A stretch of 64,000 nucleotides of DNA from Reticulitermes speratus (Eukaryota; Arthropoda; Insecta; Blattodea; Rhinotermitidae). Below the pieces are notes generated by a model. It saw only the letters and a list, made by a program, of their open reading frames with translations, had not been told where the DNA came from and made no database searches. Both the position numbers and the translations under genes were made by a program. The DNA is taken from positions 44,263,635 through 44,327,634 of the forward strand of contig JAJKFL010000005.1 in NCBI GenBank assembly GCA_021186555.1, written 5' to 3'. Below are positions 1-11,159 of this stretch, piece after piece (position 1 is the first letter of the stretch; the number at the start of each line of letters is the position of its first letter).

Positions 1-363
1 TTGGTTGCATACTTGTAGGTTATGAACATGCCAACATTTATCCTTTGTAGAATCAGGCCTACATATCCTTTGACCACAGTGAAGAGCAAGATGCTAATGA
101 GTATAGGTGCCAATCAGTTAGTTCATGATGGGGGAGGGGGAGCTGGTTTGACGGAAAAAAATGTTGGGACGAGACACCAGACTGGATGTGACAGACCTGT
201 TTGAGAAAGTATACTTTCTTGGCTACTTGAGAAATCTCCATGCTTTATGGAACCAAAATGTTCATTTGTGGGTGTTCACAATCGCGCAGCTTGGGCCTAT
301 CCTGAACTAAATTAACCCAGCCGACACATTTTCATCATATATATATATATATATATATATTAT

Positions 364-438
<75 letters not shown>

Positions 439-1035
439 TGTTATATTGCTGTCTGTATACGAAGGCCAGTACCGTTCAGGTGGTCCTACACGTTGAGCAT
501 CGATATTGTTATTGCCGATCTCCTAAAAACAGGACTGACATTTGCAACAGCCAGGAATGTGTGAATATAAGCATTAAAAATTCAAATGAGAATGTTAAAT
601 TATCGATCGCTGCACGGTCTCAACACAAATCAGTTTCGTATAAAATGGATCTTCATTTTAAGTTAATGTCTGTCCAGGTTATGCTAATGGCAAAACTTGT
701 GCACGCGGTGACATACTGTCCCTTGCACAACATTTGAAGGCGGTTTCGAAGATCTGTTTAGGTTAGGTATGTTTTGTTTTTGTTGTGTGATTTGGTATGC
801 GACTACCCTCCCCAACACCCAATGTTTCCGAGCGCGAGTCTTGAGTGCATTTAACACCGTATTAAAATTTCCTTCCTAATTTTGGCGAGTTAGTCATTCG
901 CATTAGATAGGGTACTATGTGCGAACTTCTTGCGGCTGCATCCTTTGCCTTCACTGCAGACAAAAGAAGCCGTGTGTATCCTACTTCAGAATTTCTGTTC
1001 TGAACCATTAGTTCTTGTAATATCCACCTACGATG
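1..1035. other. Gene-free left edge with simple repeats
   Basis: No conserved exon is visible. The stretch holds an (AT)n run at about 338-360 followed directly by an uninterrupted run of 66 T at 366-431. The open frames here are short and resemble nothing I recognise. Confidence 0.6.
366..431. repeat. 66-nt poly-T homopolymer next to an (AT)n run
   Basis: Direct reading gives 66 consecutive T, preceded by about 12 AT units. It could be the poly-A tail of a minus-strand retrocopy or a microsatellite. No retroelement body ends at it that I can recognise. Length in the assembly is probably unreliable. Confidence 0.9.
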
Positions 1036-1039
1036 GAAC

Positions 1040-4000
1040 AGAATCTGCTAGAACGCCTAACTCCATGGAGCAGAGTCCTTGAGAAGCTAGCAGGTCATCA
1101 GCTAGTCAAGAAATTCCCCGTGTTTTATGGAACCCGAAGGTTCATTACCACACTCACAAGAGCCCGCCACCTGTCCCTATCCTGAGCCATATCAATCCAG
1201 TCCATGTCCCTCCATCCCACTTCTTGAAGATCCATTTTAATATTATCCTCCCATCTATGCCTGGGTCTTCCAAGTGGTCTCCTTCCCTCAGGTCTCTCCA
1301 CCAATATCCTGTATGCACATCTACCCTCACCCATACATGCTACATGCCCTCATTCTTCTAGATATGATCACCCAAATAATATTTGGTGATGAGTACAGAT
1401 TAAGTTCCTCGTTACGTAGTCTTCTCCACTCCCCTATTACCTCGTCCCTCTTAGGCCCAAATATCCTCTGCCTATGTTCCTCCCTCAGTGTGAGAGACCA
1501 AGTCTGACACCCATACAAAACAACGCAATATTTTTGGATAGCAAACTGGAAAGCAGATGATCCTGTTCTGAATGATGAGCATTCCCTGACTTCAATCTGC
1601 TCTTAATTTCTTCCTGAATGGAATTTTGATTTGTTAGGGTTGTTCCCAAATATTTGAACTCTTCTACCTCTTCAAAGGATTTATTATCTAACTTTATGTT
1701 GTGATTTTGTCCTGCATTCTGATTGTTAGACATGACCATGTACTTAGTTTTCTCAGCATTTACTTCTAGACCAATCTCCTTACTAGTGACTACTAAAGCT
1801 TCTGTGTTTTTCTTTATAGCATGTATGCTTCCGCCCAATGTATTAACATCATCAGCATAAACTAGAAGCTGATGTGTAGCATTGAATTTCAAACCCTCCT
1901 CGTTTGCCTGAACCCTCCTACTGGCATATTCCAAAGCAAAGTTGAAAAGCAATGGCAATAAAGTATCTCCTTGTTTGAAACCATTCTTAATAGGAAATGT
2001 GTCAGACAAATGTTTGCCTACCCGGACTCTGCTATAGGTTTCATTTAGACATTTTTACTAGCCTTACTAGTTTCATAGGGATACCAAATTCAATAGGAAT
2101 ATTATACAAGACCTCCCTCCTAACTGAATCAGGCTTTCTTGAAGTTATAAATAGCTGATGCACTGCGTCATTGTATTCCCATTTTCTCTTGAGTATTTGA
2201 CGAGTGCAGAATATATGATCAGTATGATTGTATGTGGTTGACGAAAGTGATATGCTTTGATAATTACTGCAATCTGTTTTATCACCCTTCTTATAAATAG
2301 GTACAATGATTGACTCCTTCCACTGCTCAGGCAATTCCTCTTTATTCCAAATAGAAGTAATAAGTTTATGGATCTCGGAACAAATTGTCTTACCTCCTGC
2401 TTTAATCAGTTCTGCTGGAATTTGATCAATACCTGGTGATTTGTGCCTTTTTAGCTTTTCAATAGCCATCTCAACCTCAGAGTCACTGGGCTCAGATACC
2501 AGTGGCTCTGCTGTATGTATTTCAGTCTGCGTAAAATTAACCCCATGTACGTTCAATAGCTGAAAGAAATGATTCCTCCACCTAGCCAAGACACTGGGAG
2601 TCTGCAACCAGATCACCCTTCTCATCCTTTACATTATTTCTAGGCTGGTAACCCTTCTTAAAGTCATTGATGCCCCTATACAGGTCTCTGATATTCTTGT
2701 TCTTACTGCTTGTTTTAAGTTCATTACTTTCAGATATTCCGTCTTTTTGTTCCTGAAATGTCTACTAGCTTCACGTCGCATTGTTCAGATTATGTACATT
2801 ACTTTGGTTTGGATTCTGTAACCACTGCATTTTAGCCTGTTTCCTTTGATCTAAAAATTTTGAACATTCTTTGTCAAACCATGGTTTATGCTGCTTCCTT
2901 TCATACAGCCCTAGACTCTTTAGTGGAGATTTTGATACTCTAATGTTTTCCCAAGCCCTATTTATGTCCTCACTAACATAAGTTCACCAAAGCTGCAAAC
3001 CTGTTTGAGATCTTTATCTGATACTGTTTCCTAACCTTTAGTTCACTTAGCTTCTTGAGATTAAATCCCTCTGCATCAAACTTCTGTGCTGATTGTTTAA
3101 TTACCACCAGTGTTTCCCAAACTTTTGCAACCACCAGATAGTGATCAGTATCACAGTCAGCTCTCCTGCAAGATCACACATCACGTATACTTGAATGCCA
3201 ACTCCTATCTATCATACGTGATCAATCAGATTATTAGTCTTCCCATCAGTAGAGGTCCATGTGTATTTATGAATATTTCAGTGCAGGAACACCATGCTCT
3301 TAACAACTAGATTTTTTGATGTGGCAAAGTTTACAACTCAACACCATTATCATTACTATCCTCGATGTAAACTCTCACTCCTGATCGTCGGTTTGAAAGT
3401 ATCCTCCCTCCCCAATTTTGCATCAAACTCTCCTAATAGAATTTTCATATAGTACTTAGGAAAATGATCAAAAACCTGTTCTAATTCCTCATAGACATTG
3501 TCCTTTGAGTCATCACTTTTTCCCCTCAGTTGGTGCATGCACATTCAGAACAATGATATTACACAATGACACCTCAGCACCATATATGACATCCTATCAC
3601 TAACAAACACTGCTCTCTTAATTGCTGATACTATTCTCTGATGTACAAAAAAAACTTGTTCCCAATTGATGACTTTCATTTCCTTTTCCATAAAAGAAAG
3701 TACAATCCCCTGCTCTTACTGTGCCTTCTTTGTCCCACCTAACCTCCTGTACACCCACTAAATCTAATTTGTACCTACCCAATTCCCTGGCCACTGTCAT
3801 AAGTGACCCTGCCCTATAGAGGCTCCCCACGTTCCAAATCTCGCATTCCTTTTCCGTTGCTTAAGTTATGCCAAAGAATCAATCCACGTTCGAGGCTTTG
3901 TATAGCGATTCGTAACTTAGTAATTTTTTACGGTGAGGAGTTGTTAGCACTTCGCCAAACCCCAAGCAGGAGGGCCACCCCATGTCGGCTGTCCGCGACT

Positions 4001-4105
4001 GCTTATTCAATGTATTCGCAGCTACCCTCCATATCGGGAGGCAATTCCTCCATCCGCAACCCGAAGACGCGCCATGCCGTGGTGACAGGGACCCACTTCT
4101 CATGG
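1040..4105 (-). mobile_element. Decayed, nearly full-length RTE-like LINE (endonuclease + reverse transcriptase)
   Basis: A non-LTR retrotransposon reads right to left. The leader is at about 4103-3840, apurinic-type endonuclease segments at 3830-3618 and 3544-3356 (GVQEVRWD, then a KILLGEFDAKLGRE motif), and reverse transcriptase at 2625-2041 and 2009-1485. The C-terminal region is at 1518-1125, with the basic [15 protein letters not shown] motif. The catalytic YADD lies at 1859-1848; the fingers region has SPGIDQIPAELIKAG and PIYKKGDKTDCSNY. The frame is broken by several stops and shifts, so the copy is dead. Assignment to the RTE (BovB-like) group rests on the endonuclease style and is from memory. 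The 5' end sits about 345 bp upstream of RpL22, in the opposite direction. Truncated relatives occur elsewhere in the window. Confidence 0.88.
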
Positions 4106-4358
4106 GATAGAACGCCTATATCAGCAAATTAAGTTTATGTGACTAATAAAATCTTGCTGGTGGCCAATTGGGCTCGATATGAACTAAAAGTAAAATCTCA
4201 ATTCAACTACACAGGTTTCCGTACCAGAAAGAATTCGAGATCTGTCGGCTTCAATCTACGATACGAGATTATGTCTGCTCTGGATCTTCATGCACAATTC
4301 GATTCTGATATATCCCCTGGTAACCAAAGAGCATTGTGACATGTACTCGTTGAGCTGC

Positions 4359-4368
4359 ACCACGTGGT
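4359..4368. promoter_or_regulatory. E-box palindrome upstream of RpL22
   Basis: A 10-bp perfect palindrome ACCACGTGGT lies about 85 bp before the RpL22 start codon, followed by pyrimidine-rich stretches (TTTTCTCCCT, TTTCCGTTTCC). Such stretches are typical around transcription starts of ribosomal-protein genes (TCT/TOP). The CACGTG core is a bHLH (Myc/Max-type) site. The role is inferred from position only. Confidence 0.4.
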
Positions 4369-4450
4369 TTTCTCCCTAGACCATAGTGGCAGCATTTCCG
4401 TTTCCTGTATGTTATAATTTCGAGAGAAGGTAGTTTATAGAGTTGGAATT

Positions 4451-7400
4451 ATGCCTGCGGTAAGTACATTGCTGTGTGGGTTTTCATATTTAAAGTAAGT
4501 AAAAGAGGAGTCATATGTATTTAATAATAATAAGTGATATAAGGATTTTATTTCTAATGACTTTCAATGGTGTCTGTGTGCACCATGAAACGAAAGAACT
4601 TCCATTATTCTGTATAGCCCGTTGTGATACAATTAACAACTGATATTTATTGTCAGTACTTCTTATTCATTACAGCATGTTTCAGACGACTTGCCCATCT
4701 TTACGCAATACAAAAAAATATATAAAGTACTCGGGAGGTTAATTAAAACATTAAGTTTTACAAAGGAAATGAAGTCTCATTTTACATAAAGGGCAAAAAT
4801 TTGTAAGAATATGTGTTTACGTAATTTTGAAGCTGTTTATATGTTATGTTATGCAAGAATCTAGTTTTTACCTAATTTAAGGTTGTTTTTATATTGAGTA
4901 ATTTATATATGGTATTATACTTCAATTCTAGAATATTTTGTAGGGTATTAAATTAAGTTATAAACCAACCGATGCACACTAAAACCACTTTTTAAGTAGC
5001 TTTATTTTAAAATTGTACCCCTACACATGTTTCGATCCCAGGATCATCGTCAGGGGGGTTTATTGCTAAAAGCTACAGTCACTTCAACATATGATTTAAA
5101 ATATTCTATCTGCACTTTGAAACATAAGTTAAAATCTTGTAAAAAGATTCTCTAAAAGTTGTAAAATTATAAAAGCACTGTAGATGGTAGATTGTGGAAC
5201 TGCTGGCGTGTGGTATTAAAAGCTGTAAAATAATACCACACGCCAGCAGTTCCACAATCTACCATCTACAGTGCTTTTGTAATTTTACAACTTTTAGAGA
5301 ATCTTTTTACAAGATTTTAACTTATGTTTCAAAGTGCAGATAGAATATTTTAAATCATATGTTGAAGTGACTGTAGCTTTTAGCAATAAACCCCCCTGAC
5401 GATGATCCTAGGATCGAAACACGTGTAGGGGTACAATTTTAACAATTTTATAATAAAGCTACTTAAAAAGTGGTTTTAGTGTGCATCGGTTGGTTTATAA
5501 CTTAATTTAATATGACGAAGATGCACAGTGTCAACAGTGTGAAATTTTGTAGGGTAGTTTCCTGGATTTAAGTTATTCTTTCCTTGAGTGTGGACACTGT
5601 CGTTTAAAAGGACATTTATTTAAATGGGGCTGGTAGACATTCCAGGGTGTGATAGATGCAGACAGGCATCTGAAACGGCCCCACGTGTTTTTTGTGACTG
5701 AGATACTGGTAGTATTGAGATTAGGCACCTGGGCCATCATTTCTTGAACCCAAGTGACTGCTGACATGTCCGTCAGCAAGGTACTGCAGTTTATTCAGAG
5801 TGCAGGGCTGCTGAATGCTTAAGCAAAGGATTGCACAAAAGATCAGAAACTGTCGAGGTGCAAGGGTCACTGTGGTGCCCGCCCTGCTGTACTTTCACTC
5901 TTCCTTGAGTGTAGACTGGTTTAAGATTTTAGTATTTTAGCATGTCTGTAGAGTGAGTTTGTAGTTTATAGGTTAAGAGTTTTTAATGGTGAATCTGGAA
6001 ATTGAAATAAAGGATACAGTGAATATGATGGTAAGTGGTAAAGAAATTGTAGAATAATAATTAAGTGAAATGTGAAGATGCTTGCAGTTTTTGAAGAATT
6101 CTTGGATTTATATTAGTGACTTGACTGTGATCTAGTTTTGAGGCTATAGATTCTTAGATAAAAATAATAACTTTATCTATAAATTCAGACACTGAGGTAC
6201 AGAAATTCTTATACTTCTTATGCTAAGGATAGGTGTATAGAGGGAAATTATGTGTTATAGTGGAGGAGATATACGTAGGTGGAAGGTTTTGTGTTTTGTA
6301 AAAACTGATGGATTGCTGAGTACTGAAAGAAGGTGATCGTTTTTTGTGTATTGGTCTTGTTCGAATAAAGCTCTAAAGATGGTGTTTGGATCCAAGGTAT
6401 TTTGGTCATTAAGTTGATCGTTGTTTCTTGTTTCTTTATAGATGTAATATTTTTCTGTTGTGTTATGTTAACTTTTTCCTGTGGTGTATAGGATTTCCAT
6501 GATACTGTCAATGTGATCTATAGGGTGTTGATTTTTTCGTAGGTGTTTAGAGAAATTTGAGTTACCGTTATTATTATGAATTCTCAGCAAATCCATCAGT
6601 TTCTACACAACACAAAACCTTCCCCCTGCATGTATTTGTATCTCCCGCTTTGAATTGATAATTGAAGTTATTATTTTGATTTCAGATTCTGTATCTTCAA
6701 AACTAGATCACAGTCAAGTCATTAATATAATTCCAAGAATTCTTCAAAAACTGTATATGAATCTTCACATTTCACTCAATTATTAGTCTACAATTTCTCT
6801 ACTGCTTACCATCATATTTATTGTATCCGTTACTTCAATTTCCAGATTCGCCATTAAAAGCTCTTTACCTATAAACTACAAACTCGCTCTACAGATACTC
6901 TATAATAGTAAAACCTTCAGCCAATCTACACTCAAGGAAAGAATAACTTAAAACCAGGAAACTACTCTATAAAATCTTCTAGAATTAAAATTATATACCA
7001 TAATTAAATTACTCAACATAAAATAACCTTAAATTCGGTAAAAACTAGAAATTTAAAGGCAGTTTTCTTGCATACTAGAATATATTAAAATCTTCAAAAT
7101 TACATGAATAACATGTATCCTTATGAATTTTTACCCTTTATGTAAAGTGAGGTCTCATTTCTTTTTATAAAACGTAATGGTGCAGTTAACCTTCCAAGTA
7201 TTTTGTATACTTTTTGTATTACTTGAAGATGGCCAAGTCAGTGAAAACATGTTGTAATGAATGTTAGTTGTGAATTGACAGTTATTTTTAATTTAGTTTA
7301 AAAATTTTGTTGTTGTTGTTGTTGTTGTTGTCACTTGCTTTAAATTATGTCACTGTTGTGTACTGTGAAACTGTATTACCATATAGAGTATACATTGCAA

Positions 7401-10400
7401 TATAATATTGTGATGTGTATTAAGATTACTATGATCATGAGGGGCATAATTGTTGTAGAGCCTTAGTCATTCTAAAAAGCATTGCTACCAACCATCAGAT
7501 GAAAGCTTTATAGAGGAAAGTGAATTCCCTGTACATGCAATCAAAGCGTATGAAGGAGTGGAGGTATAGTTCTACACATTTTTAACGTCGCACTTACTGT
7601 CCACCGACCAGAAGAAAATTCCTGCTTTGAGGTTGACTAGAGGGATGCTATTGGTGGGAGGGACTAGCAGTAAATTGTTATTTGCCATCAATCTTGTTAG
7701 CAGGGATTTTCTCCTTGCTGGTGGACTGTAGATGCATGTGAGTGGTCACCTTCACACCCTGGTCAATTGACCCCTGGGGCAAGAGCCTCAGGAGCCATTA
7801 AACAGGATGCTGGGTGGTTCTTGTAGCTGGTCTGGACGCTTTGGAGAATGCTCTTTTGCCCCTGCCCTGAATCAAACCACAGTACAAATAAATATAATTA
7901 TATTCTGAATGGGTTAGATGATATATGTTTTAATTTTCAATGCTATGTTTTAGCCTGCAGTTGTCAAGAAACCTAAGAAGCAGCAGCATATAAAGGCTAA
8001 GGGCCAAAAGAAGAAAAAGATCTCCCTAAAGTTTACAGTCGACTGCACACATCCTGTTGAGGACAATATTATGGATGTTGCCAGTTTTGTAAGTCTTACT
8101 GCAGTGTGGTAGTAGTTCTTATGCTAGAGTAACTGCATAAGCAACGTGTACTGAATGAAGTTACAGTGAGAGTAATATAGCTGGCAAATGGAAAGCATTA
8201 TAATGACAAGCCTTTGTAGTGGCATTCTTATTGTACCACACCTTAGTTCTGATCATGCTAACTGATAGAACACAGATTAGCAGATAAGTCACAGAAACCA
8301 AGTGACTGTTGCCAAAACATTACAGAACATGTAATCTGTACATTACGTCTTCCATTGTTTTTGTTTTAGGAGAAGTACCTCCAAGAACGCATAAAGGTGA
8401 ATGGGAAGACAAATAACTTTGGCAATGTGGTCAGTCTGGAGCGCAACAAGATGAAGCTGTCTGTAAATTCTGATATTCCCTTCTCGAAAAGGTACCTACA
8501 CACACAAGAAACTTTATGGTTGATTGCTCATTCTTTGACATACTTGAAAGTTGCAGAAATTCTGATGCATCATTTGAAGCATTACTGATTGCACTTCATG
8601 CTTCTTAATAGTTCTTAATTGCAGTAAGATTGCTTACTGGTGATAGAGGATTATTTCACTGAACTGAACTCCCCTTCAGGCACACTGCATCACTTCCTGT
8701 ACCAGGCTCTGTGCAAGCTCAGCATAATCATGTTCTGAGTACTTCATTTATGTGTTTATTTGCCATGATAAATGTCTAACAGAGCCATTGGCATTACAGG
8801 TTTTATTCTGCAGGACACAAGACTCACACCACAATATGATGTTACTGATTCAGGGATGGGTTTAACATGTTTTGTTAAGTTTTAAAGTTAAAGCACTGAC
8901 TGTATTTTTGCTACCCTTGCCAGATACGGATTTCTTCCACCCTCATCACACAGTCAGTTTTCTGTCTACAGAACGCCCTGTAAAATTATGGCAGTTTTAT
9001 TTGATTATATGTTTTTATAATATAAATTTGAAAATATCCTTGGGAACAGCTGTTACATTCTGCAGATCAAAACCAATAACTGAAGGTGTTTAATTTTCCT
9101 AGTTTTGTATTATTTATCTCTGCTCCTTTCAAGTTGCCCATGTGCTTCTTTAAATACATGGTTGCCATGTAGTTGAACTTGGTGTAGGTGTTAGCTCAAG
9201 TTTCAAGGCCTCACATCTATTATGAAGATCTTTTTTTGGCCTGTAGAAACTAAAATTAAATATACAAGATTCAAGTCTGGGATATTACACAGTGACAAGT
9301 GGTAAATAGTTAACCAACATCTTGAAGGATCATAGTACCTTTGTTGTCAGGGTCAAGAAGGTGATGCTTCTGCAGGTTCAAAAATCTTATAAGATCTTAA
9401 CTCTTCTGGGATGTTACACAGCGTTGATTGGTAGTTGGTTACTGACGTTTTGGGACAACCTGTCCCATCTTCAATGGTCAAGCAGTCTTTCATCTTGGAC
9501 TGCTTGACCCTTGAAGATGGGATCGATAGGTTGTCTTTGGTAACTACCAATCAACACTGTATAACATCCCAGAAGAGCGACGGTCTCATTCACACTGTGG
9601 TGGAAGCCTGAAATCACGCATCTTCTAACCAACACAGTAAATACACTGCTAAAATTTCTCCTGTGCACATTGATACAGGATCAGTGGTGTACATTTTTTA
9701 GGCATTCAGTCTTGGTGCAAGGTACTGACAAGTTGTAGCTTCACCATAGTGAGATTGTGTGTGTTCTCTTATGATGTCAGGCCTTGACTGTGATGTTTCC
9801 TTATCAAGAAATGCATTGAACAACATTTTGTGCAGGTATCTGAAGTATCTTACAAAGAAATATTTAAAGAAAAACAACTTGCGAGATTGGCTCCGAGTGG
9901 TGGCAAGTGGGAAGGACACGTACGAGCTGAGGTACTTCCAGGTATGCAGCGGCAGTGACATTCTGGCATATGTTAATGTAGACCAAATGTGTGTTGGGGT
10001 TGCTGAGTGCCAGTTTTGCGCAGCTGGAGGTGTGTCATGTCATATAGAACACTGTGGGTGTGTGTATGTACATGCAACCTAAGCTGGAGCTATGGTACAA
10101 CATATAGAAAAACGTGTACAGCCACTTCACAAAGTGTTACATCTATGTAAATGAAGTGTTGATCACAAAGCACATGTCTGAGGAACAGATTTATAAGTTC
10201 TCCTAGTTTGGTCTCTCGCTTAAATGAACAACTAGTAACCAATATATGACCAAGTTTGTGAAGCAGAAAAATGTCATCTTTCGAAGAATTTGGTTATGTG
10301 AAGGCTGTCTGTCCGTTTTATAAGTATAGTAGAAGTATGGTATTAAAAGTGTGACTTATTACAAGAAGTCCATTGTAATCAGAGTGTAACAGTGCACTGT

Positions 10401-11089
10401 CAGCTTGTGTATGTTAATGTAAACAGCACAGTTTAAATTAGTATTTGTGAATACAACACATGGAAGGAAAGTATAACTTATTGCCAGTACCGTAACTCCT
10501 GCAGATGTAGTTCATCTCTTATCAGCCCTACCCAAGTCTGCTTTTACAATGGAAAATTGTTACACAACTCAGAAGTGTTGCTAACATTGATCCATGTTTT
10601 TCTTAAAATTGGGCAGACATACTGGTGTCTGCTTAATAGGTATATGGTATAAATAATTGTAATTAAAGGGAAATAGAGAAAAGTCACATGCAGATAAATA
10701 CCAGGAAATTATGAGTGATTGGAATTATGACACCATCTGTGCACTTGCATCACTTCCAGTGTTGGAGTTAAGAAAATTTCAAGTATTTGGTTTTTATTGT
10801 CCTGAATGTGCAGCTGTGATTGTTTGGTGAAGACTGCAATTTCATCCATTCATCACACAGCACAGCATGGCACTAAAATAAAATGCATCAATCTCAGGTT
10901 TTTTGTTTAATCTTTCTAGAGAAGGCCCATATTCTGGGAAGTTCCAATTCCATGTTGCTTCAGCTGTTTACCTCTGCAGGCCCCAGATAAGATTAGCTGT
11001 TCCAAATTCTGCATGTGTGTCATGTTAAATGTTTTTTTGTGTTCCAGATCAATAGCCAGGAAGATGAAGAAGAAGAAGAAAATGAGTAG
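4451..11089 (+). CDS. RpL22: Ribosomal protein eL22 (RpL22), five exons
   Basis: Encodes eL22, a protein of the large cytosolic ribosomal subunit that binds rRNA near the exit tunnel. Coding exons: 4451-4459, 7954-8088, 8370-8491, 9836-9941 and 11048-11089, joining to 414 nt (137 aa plus stop). All junctions are GT-AG and in phase. Exon 1 holds only three codons (Met-Pro-Ala), the pattern expected when the 5'UTR and start share a tiny first exon. Exon 2 has a lysine-rich start ([18 protein letters not shown]), then the family signature [15 protein letters not shown]. Exon 3 has [11 protein letters not shown] and exon 4 has [20 protein letters not shown], ending ELRYFQ. Exon 5 has the usual acidic tail (EDEEEEENE). 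The length is close to the 128 aa of human eL22; the long N-terminal extension of Drosophila RpL22 is absent. Introns carry a PLE foldback, a SINE and another foldback. Confidence 0.96.
5017..5058 (-). ncRNA. Hammerhead ribozyme-like motif, left arm
   Basis: On the minus strand the order is: C-run (stem I), core CTGACGA (5053-5047), stem II GATCC/GGATC with a 2-nt loop, GAAA (5033-5030), a 3-bp stem III of ACA/TGT around a TG loop, an A at the expected cleavage position, then GGGG complementary to the C-run. This is a type I layout with a minimal stem III, as described for PLE hammerheads. There is one extra U between the core and stem II. Activity is untested. Confidence 0.62.
5391..5432 (+). 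ncRNA. Hammerhead ribozyme-like motif, right arm
   Basis: Plus-strand counterpart: CCCC (5392-5395), core CTGACGA (5396-5402), stem II GATCC-TA-GGATC (5404-5415), GAAA (5416-5419), stem III ACA/TGT closing a CG loop (5419-5426), A5427 at the predicted cleavage site, then GGGG (5428-5431) pairing with the C-run. All core positions I know to be invariant are present. An extra U5403 lies between A9 and helix II; an extra base at this place is known in a viroid hammerhead. The stem II and stem III loops differ from the left-arm copy while the pairing is kept. Confidence 0.65.
6265..6600 (-). pseudogene. Penelope-like element GIY-YIG endonuclease fragment
   Basis: Read on the minus strand from 6596, the frame gives [18 protein letters not shown], then a [13 protein letters not shown] block, a stop codon, then [20 protein letters not shown] and a [11 protein letters not shown] block. 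This spacing (N.NS.F..H....H, MEI, E.Y.IYK, LND, N.IF) is the C-terminal half of the GIY-YIG endonuclease domain of Penelope-like retroelements. The upstream GIY and YIG strands and the reverse transcriptase are missing. The in-frame stop and short length make it a dead remnant in the spacer of the foldback. Confidence 0.65.
7545..7875 (-). mobile_element. tRNA-derived SINE, family 1 (decayed)
   Basis: Minus-strand copy in RpL22 intron 1 of a SINE also found at 38.3, 43.0 and 53.5 kb. Shared pieces include the GTCCAGAC region near the tRNA-like head, the GTGAGTGGTCA block and the CCCCTGGGG block. Divergence is high and an internal stretch differs. Confidence 0.55.
9401..9577. repeat. Foldback repeat, 'GACGTTTC' family, in RpL22 intron 3
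   Basis: Inverted arms of about 80 bp: the left begins CTCTTCTGGGATGTTACA and the right ends with its complement. Both arms carry a CAAGCAGTC / GACTGCTTG centre. The family has CGAAACGTCGGTAA next to GAAGATGGGA...TCCC, a layout like a degenerate hammerhead. Other copies lie at 11671-11877, 28095-28290, 41650-41885 and 51835-51965. Confidence 0.7.
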
Positions 11090-11148
11090 TCACATTTGGT
11101 CATCTGGAAGACGCAACAAATTCTGTAAATGCCACTTACATATTGTTT

Positions 11149-11154
11149 AATAAA
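11149..11154 (+). terminator. RpL22 poly(A) signal
   Basis: A canonical AATAAA lies 60 bases after the RpL22 stop codon and is followed by a TG-rich stretch (ATGTGATGGTCTGTGTAG), as expected for a cleavage and polyadenylation site. Confidence 0.8.
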
Positions 11155-11159
11155 TGATC

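Larger units (their letters stand above)
4948..5543. mobile_element. Nested palindromic insertion with 13-bp target duplication
   Basis: The segment is bounded by a perfect direct repeat ATTTTGTAGGGTA at 4935-4947 and 5544-5556. The right arm of the host foldback has this site only once, so this is an insertion with a target-site duplication. Most of it (4946-5512) is a near-perfect palindrome with arms of about 270 bp and a loop of roughly 12 bases at 5218-5230. The last 31 bases (5513-5543) lie outside the palindrome. Each arm carries a hammerhead-like motif in opposite orientation. No coding capacity. A non-autonomous PLE or retrozyme-like element is my inference; an ordinary MITE would normally have a shorter duplication and end in its inverted repeats. 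Confidence 0.75.
4630..7277. mobile_element. 2.6-kb foldback of Penelope-like origin in RpL22 intron 1
   Basis: The left arm (4630-4947, continuing 5544 to about 6330) is an imperfect inverted copy of the right arm (about 6580-7277). The match runs through many landmarks; for example CTAGTTTTTACC at 4861 has its complement around 7045, and GTGATCTAGTTTTGA at 6128 has its complement around 6700. The spacer holds PLE endonuclease coding sequence on the minus strand. Both outer arms carry decayed hammerhead-like cores (near 4665-4715 and 7220-7255). PLEs are known to have long terminal repeats in direct or inverted arrangement and to carry hammerhead motifs. A 596-bp insertion splits the left arm. 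Confidence 0.75.
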
